Assembly (NCBI GenBank): GCA_017517865.1 | Contig: JAFWYB010000038.1 | Coordinates: 55,780-119,779 of the forward strand | Direction of reading: 5' to 3' | From: Clostridia bacterium | GTDB lineage: Bacteria; Bacillota; Clostridia; Oscillospirales; Acutalibacteraceae | Length of the DNA: 64,000 nucleotides | Part shown: in pieces, positions 1-10,690 of the stretch | Layout of the letters: the number at the start of each line of letters is the position of its first letter | How positions within the stretch are numbered: the first letter of the stretch is position 1 | Notes under the pieces: generated by a model | Databases searched by the model: none | What the model saw: only the letters and a program-made list of their open reading frames with translations | What the model was told of the DNA's origin: nothing | Program-made: the position numbers and the translations under genes

Positions 1-557
1 TCAATGCCTCTTTTGACTGCTTCCTCGTGAGCCCATACAAACTTTGAAATGTAAAGGGACTGAGGAGTCTGGGTTCTCGCAATGAGGTTTCTGTCAACAA
101 TCTTTTTGCTTTCAATCATATCCTCACTGTAAAGAAGAGCTTCGGTTGTGGGTACGCAGGTGATTGCGGTGCCGAATTCCTTAACGCCCTCGATGTTTGT
201 GTCGATGATAGCATCGGAAATAAGAGGACGCACCGCATCGTGGATAACTGCTATTGAATCCTCGGGGTAGTTGTCACGAAGGGCAATCATACCGTTGCGC
301 AGTGATTCCATACCGGTTTTGCCGCCGGGTACGATATGAGTGAGCTTTTTGATGCCGTACTGGTCAGCCCATTTCTGAAGCTTTTCCTCCCAGCCCTGAA
401 GACAGACAACGACAACCTCGTCGATGTTTTTATTCTTTTCAAAAGCCTCAAGAGTATAGATGATGATGGGCTTTCCGAGGACTTTGATAAACTGCTTGGG
501 TACGTTCATTTTCATTCTCTGTCCTGTACCGCCGGCAATAATAAGACCGATATTCAT
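1..557 (-). CDS. IspD/TarI-family cytidylyltransferase (C-terminus beyond window)
   Basis: A nucleotidyltransferase that couples CTP to a sugar-alcohol or polyol phosphate. The N-terminus carries the nucleotide-binding GGTGQRM (residues 9-15) and PKQF (20-23), and HDAVRP lies at 106-111. These are hallmarks of the IspD (MEP isoprenoid pathway) and TarI (ribitol-phosphate, teichoic acid) family. The start is ATG at 557 behind a GGAGGTT site at 563-569. The reading frame is open to the window edge, so about 185 residues are visible and the C-terminal part is missing. A consensus promoter sits 70 bp upstream. The next gene in the operon lies off the window, so IspD and TarI cannot be told apart here; the AGGTGQRM form looks slightly more TarI-like. 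Family call is firm, substrate is not. Confidence 0.85.
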   Translation of the reverse strand, partial: MNIGLIIAGGTGQRMKMNVPKQFIKVLGKPIIIYTLEAFEKNKNIDEVVVVCLQGWEEKLQKWADQYGIKKLTHIVPGGKTGMESLRNGMIALRDNYPEDSIAVIHDAVRPLISDAIIDTNIEGVKEFGTAITCVPTTEALLYSEDMIESKKIVDRNLIARTQTPQSLYISKFVWAHEEAVKRGI

Positions 558-625
558 AGTATAACCTCCGTTATAATATATTTAACATTATTGTGAGCTC
601 TTAATCAGAAGCTCATACAGACTTT

Positions 626-654
626 ATTATAGTCTAAAGGGGAAAATTTGTCAA
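626..654 (-). promoter_or_regulatory. Consensus sigma-A promoter of the cytidylyltransferase gene
   Basis: On the minus strand TTGACA (649-654) and TATAAT (626-631) are separated by exactly 17 bp. The predicted start near 619 gives a leader of about 60 nt before the ATG at 557. Confidence 0.85.
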
Positions 655-683
655 CAAAATAAGGAGTGTACACAGTACACTCC
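655..683 (-). terminator. Terminator of the GH30/membrane protein pair
   Basis: A perfect 9-bp stem (663-671 with 675-683, 3-nt loop) is followed on the minus strand by a T-rich run (TTATTTTG). It lies just past the stop codon at 690 and just before the next promoter. Confidence 0.75.
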
Positions 684-689
684 CTGAAA

Positions 690-1217
690 TTATTCTTCGG
701 CTTCGGTAACCGGCTCTTCCGCTTCTTCAACCTCTTCTGCTTCGGGGGCGTTTGCTTCGGAAGCGTTAACGTCTTCAGCTTCAACGGAAAATTCTTCGGC
801 TTCAGTGCGGTCCTCTTCCACTTTTTCAAGCTTTTCCTGCCTTGCCTGCTTCTTTTCCTCTGCCGAGGTTTTTCTGAGCCTTGAAATCAGATGTCCTATG
901 AAGCCGAGAATAAGTCCCGCGGCGCAGGGGACGCCGGAAAAGATAAGAAATACTATATCTGTTGACGAAAAGACTATAAAGGGCAGTAGGGTGGCAATAA
1001 GAGTGAAAATTACAGGCGAAAGAAGACCGAAGGCAGTACCCTTTTTTGCAGAGCACACCGAGCAGATGAAGCCTGCAACGGGTAAAAGCAGATATTGGGC
1101 AAGAAGCATATAAAACAGCTCATTGCCTCTGCCGAAAAATATACCCGAAAGGGCAACAATAAGTGCGATTATCACATAGGCTGAGAAGGCTCTGTTTTTC
1201 TTCATAAAGCTTTTCAT
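690..1217 (-). CDS. Small multi-pass membrane protein with Glu-rich tail
   Basis: I do not recognise a family. About 175 residues: four hydrophobic helices in the first 110 residues, then an Arg/Lys-rich stretch and a C-terminal tail of roughly 60 residues dominated by Glu and Ala (low-complexity, strongly acidic, probably cytoplasmic). I take the second ATG (1217) as the start because AAGGAG is 7 nt ahead of it; the ATG at 1223 is too close to that site. The gene begins 2 nt after the stop of the GH30 gene, so the two are probably translationally coupled. A functional link to the glycosidase is only inference from this spacing. Confidence 0.7.
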   Translation of the reverse strand: MKSFMKKNRAFSAYVIIALIVALSGIFFGRGNELFYMLLAQYLLLPVAGFICSVCSAKKGTAFGLLSPVIFTLIATLLPFIVFSSTDIVFLIFSGVPCAAGLILGFIGHLISRLRKTSAEEKKQARQEKLEKVEEDRTEAEEFSVEAEDVNASEANAPEAEEVEEAEEPVTEAEE

Positions 1218-1219
1218 GG

Positions 1220-2650
1220 TCATTCTCCTTTGACATCCGATAATATAAAGGTAGTTATACTGTTGCCTCTGAGTGTGCAGGAAAAAGCGTTGTCCATAAC
1301 GTCAGAAATGTCAGCTTCTGCCCAACACTCCTTTTCTGTGCCGCTTCCGCTTGTTCTTACTGCGGCCGCTTTACCGCTTTTACAGCTGAAGCCTTTGAGA
1401 AAAACGGTGACGGGTAAATCCACGGCTTTCATATTAAGGCAGACAACAGAAAGCTGCTCTTTTTCTTTATCATAACACGCCAGAGTATTTCTGTCAACCT
1501 GAATCAGCCGTGAGCCGGGGCGGATATATCTTGAAAACTGACCGAAGGCATAATATTTCTGGGTAAGATATATTTCTTCCCTGTCAGTGTCTGCAAAGGC
1601 GGTGCCCCAATAGCCCTTGCTCAGATCGGGCAGAGAGGCCATATCTCTTCTGCCCTTGTATTCCTTTTGTGAAATGTAAGCGGCAACTATCTGCCATATT
1701 ACCCAGGCGTCAGCTTTAAGTGTGCTGAGGTCTTCAATGATTTTTGAGCCGAGCCACAGAGCCGGACCCATCTCACCGGCGTTTTCGCCTGCAGCAGAGG
1801 ACCAGTCAGTTTCCGTCATCCACAGCGGCTTGCCGTTTTTTGCGGCAAACTCTGAAATTTTGGGTGTCGCCTTTGAATAGGTGTGGGTGCTGATTCTGTC
1901 AACGGCACAAAGAGCCTCGGCACTCAGCTTTTTGCAGGCTGTGAGCTGAAGCCGGGTGTTGGTTTCGTCGCTTGCCGTAATATCCGTATTTACAAGGCCT
2001 GCGTTTTTCATAGCCCTTGCGGTTTCGCAAAGCAAGGTGCTCTGCATTTTGCCCGGTGAAACGTGACAGCCCTCCTGCTTGGGTGAATATGCTCTCCAAT
2101 AATTTGTATAAGGCTCGTTCATTGCCGCAAGGGAGCTGATTTTTATACCGAGCTCATTGTTGATGAATTTACATACATAAGCAAGATATTCGGCAAAGTC
2201 TGTTACACAGCTTTTTTTAAGGTTGTTGGCTATGGCACTTTTACCGCCCGAGCTGCAGCCGCTGACCGTCATAAAATATGGCGGTGAATTTGAAAAAGCC
2301 TCTACGTAGGCATCTTTTCCTGCCGCCTCATAAGCCGCTTTCAGAACGTTGAGCTGATATTCGTCAGCATTGTGGTCATAATAAAGCTCACCCTTTTCAT
2401 CCTTCTTCAGCCACCCGGGCATATCCGAATCGGTGCGGGTAATGTGGTTGTGAGCAGGGTCGTCTCCGCCGCCGATGTTGTAGCGCATAACATTGAGCCC
2501 GAGCCCCTCACTGCTGAAAAAGAGCCTTGCACTGTCGCTTACCAGCTTTTCACTGTAGCCTATACGGTTTGCCCACCAGCAAAGGCTTGTACCCCAGCCG
2601 CAGAAATCGCGGGGAAAAAGGTTTTCACTGTCGATAATAAGCTTCTTCAT
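1220..2650 (-). CDS. Glycoside hydrolase family 30 enzyme, intracellular
   Basis: A retaining beta-glycosidase of the GH30 TIM-barrel type. The block NSPPYFMT (121-128) followed by SGCSSGG is typical of the family and most reminiscent of its endo-beta-1,6-galactanase-like branch. The acid/base Glu is in NEP (E179) and the nucleophile in WMTETDW (E280). The C-terminal ~100 residues look like the beta-sandwich that packs on GH30 barrels. At 476 residues the length is normal for the family. There is no signal peptide, so it should act on imported oligosaccharides in the cytoplasm. ATG at 2650 follows a GGAGA site. A GH2 beta-galactosidase lies 3 kb away, which fits galactose-containing glycan use. 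Substrate is inferred. Confidence 0.85.
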   Translation of the reverse strand: MKKLIIDSENLFPRDFCGWGTSLCWWANRIGYSEKLVSDSARLFFSSEGLGLNVMRYNIGGGDDPAHNHITRTDSDMPGWLKKDEKGELYYDHNADEYQLNVLKAAYEAAGKDAYVEAFSNSPPYFMTVSGCSSGGKSAIANNLKKSCVTDFAEYLAYVCKFINNELGIKISSLAAMNEPYTNYWRAYSPKQEGCHVSPGKMQSTLLCETARAMKNAGLVNTDITASDETNTRLQLTACKKLSAEALCAVDRISTHTYSKATPKISEFAAKNGKPLWMTETDWSSAAGENAGEMGPALWLGSKIIEDLSTLKADAWVIWQIVAAYISQKEYKGRRDMASLPDLSKGYWGTAFADTDREEIYLTQKYYAFGQFSRYIRPGSRLIQVDRNTLACYDKEKEQLSVVCLNMKAVDLPVTVFLKGFSCKSGKAAAVRTSGSGTEKECWAEADISDVMDNAFSCTLRGNSITTFILSDVKGE

Positions 2651-2659
2651 AGTTTTCTC

Positions 2660-2703
2660 CTGTAAAAAGACAAACGGGAGGTCGGTATACCCGACTTCCC
2701 GTT
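2660..2703 (-). terminator. Terminator of iorAB
   Basis: A 13-bp stem (2673-2685 with 2691-2703, one G-T pair) is followed on the minus strand by TTGTCTTTTT. It separates iorB from the GH30 gene, whose ribosome site begins just after the T-run. Confidence 0.75.
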
Positions 2704-2711
2704 ATAATGTT

Positions 2712-3284
2712 TTATGCCATATAACCGAGCTCAAAGGCTTTGAGGTTAACGTCTATGGTTTTTTCGGGTACCGTTGATTTTATTATATCAACCCACATCT
2801 CTTTGTCAATACCCAAAAAGCGTACTGCGGCACCTAAAAGCACAATATTTGCACATTTTGCCGTGCCTGCCTCAAGAGCAAGACCGAGAGCGTCAACAGA
2901 AACGAGCTCAACACCCTTTTCTCTGATTTTTGAAAGAATATCAGAGGGGTATTCTGCCTTACCCATAATAACGGGCATAGGGTCAATTTTCTGTGTGCTT
3001 GAAATGAGTACACCTCCTTTTTTCAGATAGGGGAGCCATCTTGCACTTTCAAGCTGCTCAAAAGAAATGATGATGTCAGCCTCGCCCTTTTCGATAACGG
3101 GAGAGTAAACCTTTTCGCCGTAGCGTACGTATGTAACGACACTGCCGCCGCGCTGGCTCATACCGTGAACCTCACTTACCTTAACGTCGTAGCCGATATT
3201 CATAAAGCATTTACCCATAAGCTTCGAAGCGAGAAGGGTGCCCTGACCGCCTACGCCGACTATAAGAATATTTTTAACGCTCAT
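2712..3284 (-). CDS. iorB: Indolepyruvate:ferredoxin oxidoreductase beta subunit
   Basis: The gamma-type subunit of a 2-oxoacid:ferredoxin oxidoreductase. With IorA it interconverts aryl pyruvates (indole-, phenyl-, hydroxyphenylpyruvate) with aryl-acetyl-CoA, CO2 and reduced ferredoxin. The N-terminal GVGGQGTLLASK (about residues 10-21) is the family signature. At 190 residues it is the usual length. It starts 3 nt after the iorA stop behind AAAGGAGA, so the pair is one operon. In many anaerobes the reaction is catabolic, but it is reversible. The Phe T-box on paaK elsewhere in this window favours the reductive, carboxylating direction (inference). Confidence 0.93.
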   Translation of the reverse strand: MSVKNILIVGVGGQGTLLASKLMGKCFMNIGYDVKVSEVHGMSQRGGSVVTYVRYGEKVYSPVIEKGEADIIISFEQLESARWLPYLKKGGVLISSTQKIDPMPVIMGKAEYPSDILSKIREKGVELVSVDALGLALEAGTAKCANIVLLGAAVRFLGIDKEMWVDIIKSTVPEKTIDVNLKAFELGYMA

Positions 3285-3287
3285 TGC

Positions 3288-5051
3288 TTATTCTCCTTTC
3301 CCGATAGCACCGAAGCGGCAGGCGGATGCACATACACCGCAGCCGACACACTGTGTTACGTCTATTGTTGCAAGAGCCTTGCCGTTTTCTCTTTTTGTGA
3401 AGGAAAGTGCGGGACAGCCTACGTTAAGGCAAGCCTTGCAGCCGATGCACTTGTCTTCGTTAACGGTAACGGGCTTTTCGTGCTTAACTGTTTTAAGAAG
3501 GGCGCAGGGGCGACGTGAAATAATAAGAGAGGGCTCTTCCTTTTCGAGCTGTGCCTTTACCGCTGCCTTTGTGCCTTCAATATCAAAGGGGTCAACCACA
3601 ACCACGTTGCTGAATCCGACGGCTCTTGCGAGAGCCTCAAGGTTAACGGCTACCGTGGGGTCACCCTTGATGGTAAGACCGTTTGCCGGGTTGTTCTGAT
3701 GACCTGTCATACCGGTGATGGAGTTATCAAGAACGATTACCGTTGAAATGCCCTTGTTATATGCTATATCGATAAGACCTGTTATGCCTGAGTGGATAAA
3801 GGTTGAGTCACCGATAACGGCTATGCTCTTTTTGGCCTGCTCCTTGCCTCTTGCAAGGTTGAAGCCGTGAAGTCCGCTTACGGAGGCACCCATACAAACA
3901 CATGAATCCATCATTGAAAGGGGAGCCTGAGCACCGAGGGTGTAGCAGCCGATGTCACCGCTTACGTAAAGTCCCATACCCTTGAGAGCATAGTAAAGAC
4001 CTCTGTGGGGACAGCCTGCACAAAGCACGGGAGGACGGGCGGGAATTTCTTCGTCGAAAGCATCGAAATCCGCTTTTTCGTCGGTGAGAGTATTTCTGAC
4101 GGTTGCCTGAGAGTATTCGCCTAAAAGTGAGAATAAGTCCTTGCCGGTAACCTTTACACCGAGCTTTATACAGTGGGCTTCGATTATGCCGTCGAGCTCC
4201 TCAATAACATAGAGCTTTTCAACCTTTGCCGCAAAATCCTTTATAAGCTTAACGGGCAGAGGGTTAACCATACCCAACTTGAGATAGCTTGCTGTTTCGC
4301 CCATAGCCTCACGGGCGTATGTATAAGACGTGCCTGCGGCGATAATACCGATTTTTCTGTCGTTGTATTCAACTGTGTTGATGCCCGCTTCAACTGCTTC
4401 TGTGTCAGCAAAGTCAGTCATAGCCCTGAGCTTTTCTTCAACTCTGACGTGAGCACCCCTTGCCATAGCCGGCATCATTACGTTTTTCATAACGTCCTTT
4501 TTATAATCCTTAACGCCGACCTCGTTTCTGTCGTTTAATTCAACAATTGAGCGTGCGTGGGAAACTCTTGTTGAAAGGCGGAGAAGCATAGGTGTATTGA
4601 ACCGCTCTGAAAGGTCGTAAGCAATTTTTGCAAAGGTACAGCATTCAGCTGAATCAGAGGGCTCAAGCATGGGAGTTTTTGATGCGATTGCGTGATGGCG
4701 GGAGTCCTGCTCGTTCTGCGAGGAGTGCATACCCGGGTCGTCTGCAACAGCGCATACCATACCGCCGTTAACACCGATGTAAGAAGCGGTGTAAAGAGGG
4801 TCAGCGGCAACGTTAAGACCGACGTGCTTCATAGCGCAGAAGCTTCTTGCACCACCGGTTGCGGCGCCGAAGGCAACCTCAAAGGCCACCTTTTCATTGG
4901 GTGCCCATTCGGAATAAATATCGTCGTATTTTGAAACGAATTCGGTAATTTCGGTGCTGGGTGTGCCGGGGTAGGAGGAAACAACGTTTACTCCTGCTTC
5001 CCACAGACCTCTTGCAACGGCTTCATTACCGAGCATAAGAGCTTTTTTCAT
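3288..5051 (-). CDS. iorA: Indolepyruvate:ferredoxin oxidoreductase alpha subunit
   Basis: The catalytic, thiamine-pyrophosphate-dependent subunit (587 residues). An N-terminal pyrimidine-binding domain (NEAVARGLWEAG, SSYPGTPSTE) is followed by the TPP/Mg domain (GDIGCYTLG, GDSTFIHSG) and a C-terminal pair of 4Fe-4S motifs, CIGCKACLNVGCP and CVGCGVCASAC, that take the electrons to ferredoxin. The longer open frame starts 29 codons upstream, but I place the start at ATG 5051 because TCTCCTT (AAGGAGA in the sense of the gene) precedes it and homologues begin at this MKKALMLGNEA. First gene of iorAB. A 260-nt leader with a hairpin lies between it and its promoter. Confidence 0.94.
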   Translation of the reverse strand: MKKALMLGNEAVARGLWEAGVNVVSSYPGTPSTEITEFVSKYDDIYSEWAPNEKVAFEVAFGAATGGARSFCAMKHVGLNVAADPLYTASYIGVNGGMVCAVADDPGMHSSQNEQDSRHHAIASKTPMLEPSDSAECCTFAKIAYDLSERFNTPMLLRLSTRVSHARSIVELNDRNEVGVKDYKKDVMKNVMMPAMARGAHVRVEEKLRAMTDFADTEAVEAGINTVEYNDRKIGIIAAGTSYTYAREAMGETASYLKLGMVNPLPVKLIKDFAAKVEKLYVIEELDGIIEAHCIKLGVKVTGKDLFSLLGEYSQATVRNTLTDEKADFDAFDEEIPARPPVLCAGCPHRGLYYALKGMGLYVSGDIGCYTLGAQAPLSMMDSCVCMGASVSGLHGFNLARGKEQAKKSIAVIGDSTFIHSGITGLIDIAYNKGISTVIVLDNSITGMTGHQNNPANGLTIKGDPTVAVNLEALARAVGFSNVVVVDPFDIEGTKAAVKAQLEKEEPSLIISRRPCALLKTVKHEKPVTVNEDKCIGCKACLNVGCPALSFTKRENGKALATIDVTQCVGCGVCASACRFGAIGKGE

Positions 5052-5260
5052 TTTTATATCTCCTTGGTTATGATAGTCTTTTTTTGTTGCTTTCCGTGTG
5101 TCGGTTATCTTCTTTTTCTGAAGCGGAAAGTCCGGCAAAACACATATTATCCGACATTATACTACTCAGAAAAGTAGTTTATTTTCTGATTGGGAAAATA
5201 AAAGCAATTTATCATTAAGAATTATAATAAATTCCTTTAATCTTTTGTGCATTACGGCAG

Positions 5261-5288
5261 AAAGCTACAGATATAAGCTTGTAGCTTT
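5261..5288 (-). promoter_or_regulatory. Hairpin in the iorAB leader
   Basis: A perfect 8-bp inverted repeat, AAAGCTAC (5261-5268) and GTAGCTTT (5281-5288), with a 12-nt loop. It lies about 30 nt into the predicted leader. No T-box sequence is present here and there is no T-run after the stem. It may be an operator or RNA structure; function unknown. Confidence 0.45.
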
Positions 5289-5318
5289 AAGACTTTATAG
5301 TGCTAAAGCAACGCGAAG

Positions 5319-5347
5319 ATGATAACATAATATCGTAATCTTGTCAA
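5319..5347 (-). promoter_or_regulatory. Promoter of iorAB
   Basis: Minus-strand TTGACA (5342-5347), 17-bp spacer, TATCAT (5319-5324). It gives a leader of roughly 260 nt before iorA. It is divergent from the beta-galactosidase promoter 57 bp away. The stretch 5052-5484 holds only these two promoters and the hairpin at 5261. Confidence 0.7.
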
Positions 5348-5370
5348 GGCTCTGTAGCGTAAAACTCTGA

Positions 5371-8625
<3,255 letters not shown>

Positions 8626-8627
8626 TT

Positions 8628-8781
8628 AGTAGTAAGTAGCAAGCAGTAAGGAGGACACCTTTCGGGTGTCCGACAGACAAAATATAAAGCCAACACGTTT
8701 TTCGTGTTGGCTTTAACTTTTGTTCGAAAAGTGTAATTCTGATGCCCGCAGGGCATCCCTTACTACTTGCTACTTACTACT
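8628..8781. repeat. 154-bp nested inverted-repeat element between convergent genes
   Basis: The outer arms are a 24-bp inverted repeat with one mismatch (8628-8651 and 8758-8781), rich in AGTAGTAAGTAG. Inside are three further hairpins: GGACACC/GGTGTCC (8653-8671), a 12-bp terminator (8686-8714) and GATGCCC/GGGCATC (8741-8757). The element fills almost all of the gap between the two stop codons. It looks like a miniature inverted-repeat or REP-like element that now carries the terminators. Confidence 0.7.
8686..8714. terminator. Bidirectional terminator inside the repeat element
   Basis: A perfect 12-bp stem, AAAGCCAACACG with CGTGTTGGCTTT, and a 5-T loop. The arms end in T-runs in both directions. 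It serves the convergent beta-galactosidase and kinase genes. Confidence 0.75.
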
Positions 8782-8785
8782 CTTA

Positions 8786-9802
8786 TCAGGCTCTTGCAAC
8801 CATTTCACCGTAAAGCTCTTTTTCTTCCTTGATGAATTTTTCGATTGCTTCAACGGAAGGCATAGCGGCTGAGCAGCTGTGAGCTGAAATGAGCATTGAT
8901 GCGGAAGCGGTGCCGAATTCGAGAGCATCAATCATTTCCCAGCCTTCAAGTAAGCAGCGGATAAATGCACTTGCGTAACCGTCGCCGCCGCCGAAGCCCT
9001 TCATAGCCTTAACGGGGAAGGGCTTGATTGAGTAGCTCATACCGTCGTTTGTGTAAGCGGTTGAGCCGTCCTTGCCGTGCTTGATGATAACGATTTTTGC
9101 ACCGTAGGAGTGCCAGAGCTTTGCGCTTTCCTCGTCGGTTTTGCAAACACCTGTGATAGCTTCGGTAAGGTCGTATTCCTCTCTTGAGCCGAGGATGATA
9201 TCGGCGTTGCGGGCAACCATCTGATAGTAAACTGAAATTTCGTCCTTGTTTTTCCATGTGTAGGGACGGTAGTCGATGTCGAAGATAACGACCACGTTGT
9301 TTTTCTTTGCAAGCATCATAGCCTTTAAAGCGGCATCTCTTGAGGGGCTCATTGAAAGAGCCGTGCCCGAAATAACAATTGCCTTTGCTGATGCTATGTA
9401 TTCCTCGTCAACCTCTTCAGGCTCAAGCATAAGGTCTGCTATTGCATCACGGTACATAAGAATTGAGCTTTCAGTGGGACTCTTGATTTCAGTGAAGGTA
9501 AGACCGATTTTTTCACCGTTCTTTGCTCTGAAAATGTGTGAGGTGTCGATGCCGTCGTTTTCAAAATAGTTAACAACGAAATCACCGTGCTGGTCGTCTG
9601 AAACCTTACCGATGAAGCCTACCTTCTTGCCGAGTCTTGCAAGGCCGACTGCGATGTTTGCAGGTGAGCCACCCACATACTTGTTGAAGTTGCAGCTTTC
9701 AGCAAGGGGTCTGTTCATATCGGTGGGGTTGAAGTCGATTGCAACTCTGCCTATGGGGATAACGTCGAGGGGCTTGCTCTGATCAAATTCTACGTATTTC
9801 AT
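8786..9802 (-). CDS. iolC: PfkB-family sugar kinase, IolC-like (5-dehydro-2-deoxygluconokinase)
   Basis: A ribokinase-fold kinase of 338 residues. The N-terminal block DVIPIGRVAIDFNPTDMNRP and GGSPANIAVGLARLGKKVGFIGKV closely follow IolC, which phosphorylates 5-dehydro-2-deoxygluconate in myo-inositol breakdown. The usual catalytic GAGD loop reads GGGDGYASAF near residue 275, where Asp is the expected base. It lies 25 nt after the aldolase gene, the enzyme expected to act on its product. No other iol genes (iolB, D, E, G) are in the window, so the pair may serve inositol or a related deoxy-ketoacid. Family certain, substrate probable. Confidence 0.8.
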   Translation of the reverse strand: MKYVEFDQSKPLDVIPIGRVAIDFNPTDMNRPLAESCNFNKYVGGSPANIAVGLARLGKKVGFIGKVSDDQHGDFVVNYFENDGIDTSHIFRAKNGEKIGLTFTEIKSPTESSILMYRDAIADLMLEPEEVDEEYIASAKAIVISGTALSMSPSRDAALKAMMLAKKNNVVVIFDIDYRPYTWKNKDEISVYYQMVARNADIILGSREEYDLTEAITGVCKTDEESAKLWHSYGAKIVIIKHGKDGSTAYTNDGMSYSIKPFPVKAMKGFGGGDGYASAFIRCLLEGWEMIDALEFGTASASMLISAHSCSAAMPSVEAIEKFIKEEKELYGEMVARA

Positions 9803-9827
9803 AATTTCAGTTCCTTTCTTATGTTGA

Positions 9828-10676
9828 TTATTCTGCTTTGCCGACCGAATAAAAAATTTCCATATGCTTCTTTGCGTTTTCGTAAGCGCCGGCTATTTCT
9901 GCCTGATGAAGGTCGTAATAGCCTTTTATTGTTCCCTTTTCATAGCCCTCTCTTGCCTTGCCCTCTGCAGCGGCAAAGGTTGCGGTGGCTATGTTGATTT
10001 TCTTTATACCGTTCTGATGACAGCGGATGAAATCCTCAGGCTCTATGCCTGTTCCGCCGTGAAGCACGAGAGGCACGTCAACGCTGCTCTTTACTTTTTC
10101 AAGAATGTCAAATCTCAGCTCGGGAGCATCCTTATAGAAGCCGTGAGCATTGCCTATGGCAATTGCAAGGGCATCGACACCCGTTCTTTCGGCAAAGATT
10201 TTTGCCTGCTCGGGGCTTGTGCAACGCATAGCGATATCAACACTGCCGTCCTCACTGCCGCCTACACATCCTATCTCAGCTTCAACTGCCGCACCGTAGC
10301 CCTTGGCGAGAGCAACAACCTCTTTGGTTTTTGCTATATTTTCTTCAACGCTGAGGTGTGAGCCGTCAAACATAACAGAGGTAAAGCCGAGCCTTAAGGC
10401 CTGACCTATACACTCGATTGTGGTGCCGTGGTCAAGGTGTACCGCAACGGGTACCGTGGCATTTTTTGCCGCCGCAAGCATAGCCGGTCCTATAACGGCA
10501 AGCGGGGAATGGTTAAGACGTACCTCTGCAATCTGCAGAATGATGGGTGACCTTGTTTCCTCTGCGGCCTTTACAACGCCGAGAATCATTTCAAGGTTTG
10601 CAACACTGAATGAGCCGACTGCATAACCGCCTTTCCGGGCGTCGTCAAGCAGGTTTTTCATATTGGCAAGTGGCAT
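9828..10676 (-). CDS. Class II ketose-bisphosphate aldolase (IolJ/FbaA type)
   Basis: A zinc-dependent aldolase of about 282 residues. Zinc and substrate motifs visible: HLDHGTT (first zinc His) and the following FDGS, EAEIGCVGG, GNAHG, HGGTG and KINIAT blocks. These are typical of fructose-bisphosphate, tagatose-bisphosphate and 6-phospho-5-dehydro-2-deoxygluconate (IolJ) aldolases. Next to an IolC-like kinase the IolJ role is the best guess: cleavage to dihydroxyacetone phosphate and malonate semialdehyde. I place the start at ATG 10676, 8 nt after AAGGAG, rather than the GTG at 10685. The gene is 14 nt behind the ABC permease, so it may be cotranscribed with it. Confidence 0.82.
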   Translation of the reverse strand: MPLANMKNLLDDARKGGYAVGSFSVANLEMILGVVKAAEETRSPIILQIAEVRLNHSPLAVIGPAMLAAAKNATVPVAVHLDHGTTIECIGQALRLGFTSVMFDGSHLSVEENIAKTKEVVALAKGYGAAVEAEIGCVGGSEDGSVDIAMRCTSPEQAKIFAERTGVDALAIAIGNAHGFYKDAPELRFDILEKVKSSVDVPLVLHGGTGIEPEDFIRCHQNGIKKINIATATFAAAEGKAREGYEKGTIKGYYDLHQAEIAGAYENAKKHMEIFYSVGKAE

Positions 10677-10690
10677 AGACAGCACTCCTT

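Noticed and set aside
8786-10676. Full inositol catabolic operon
   Set aside because: Only the kinase and aldolase are present; no iolB, iolD, iolE or iolG genes lie in the window.
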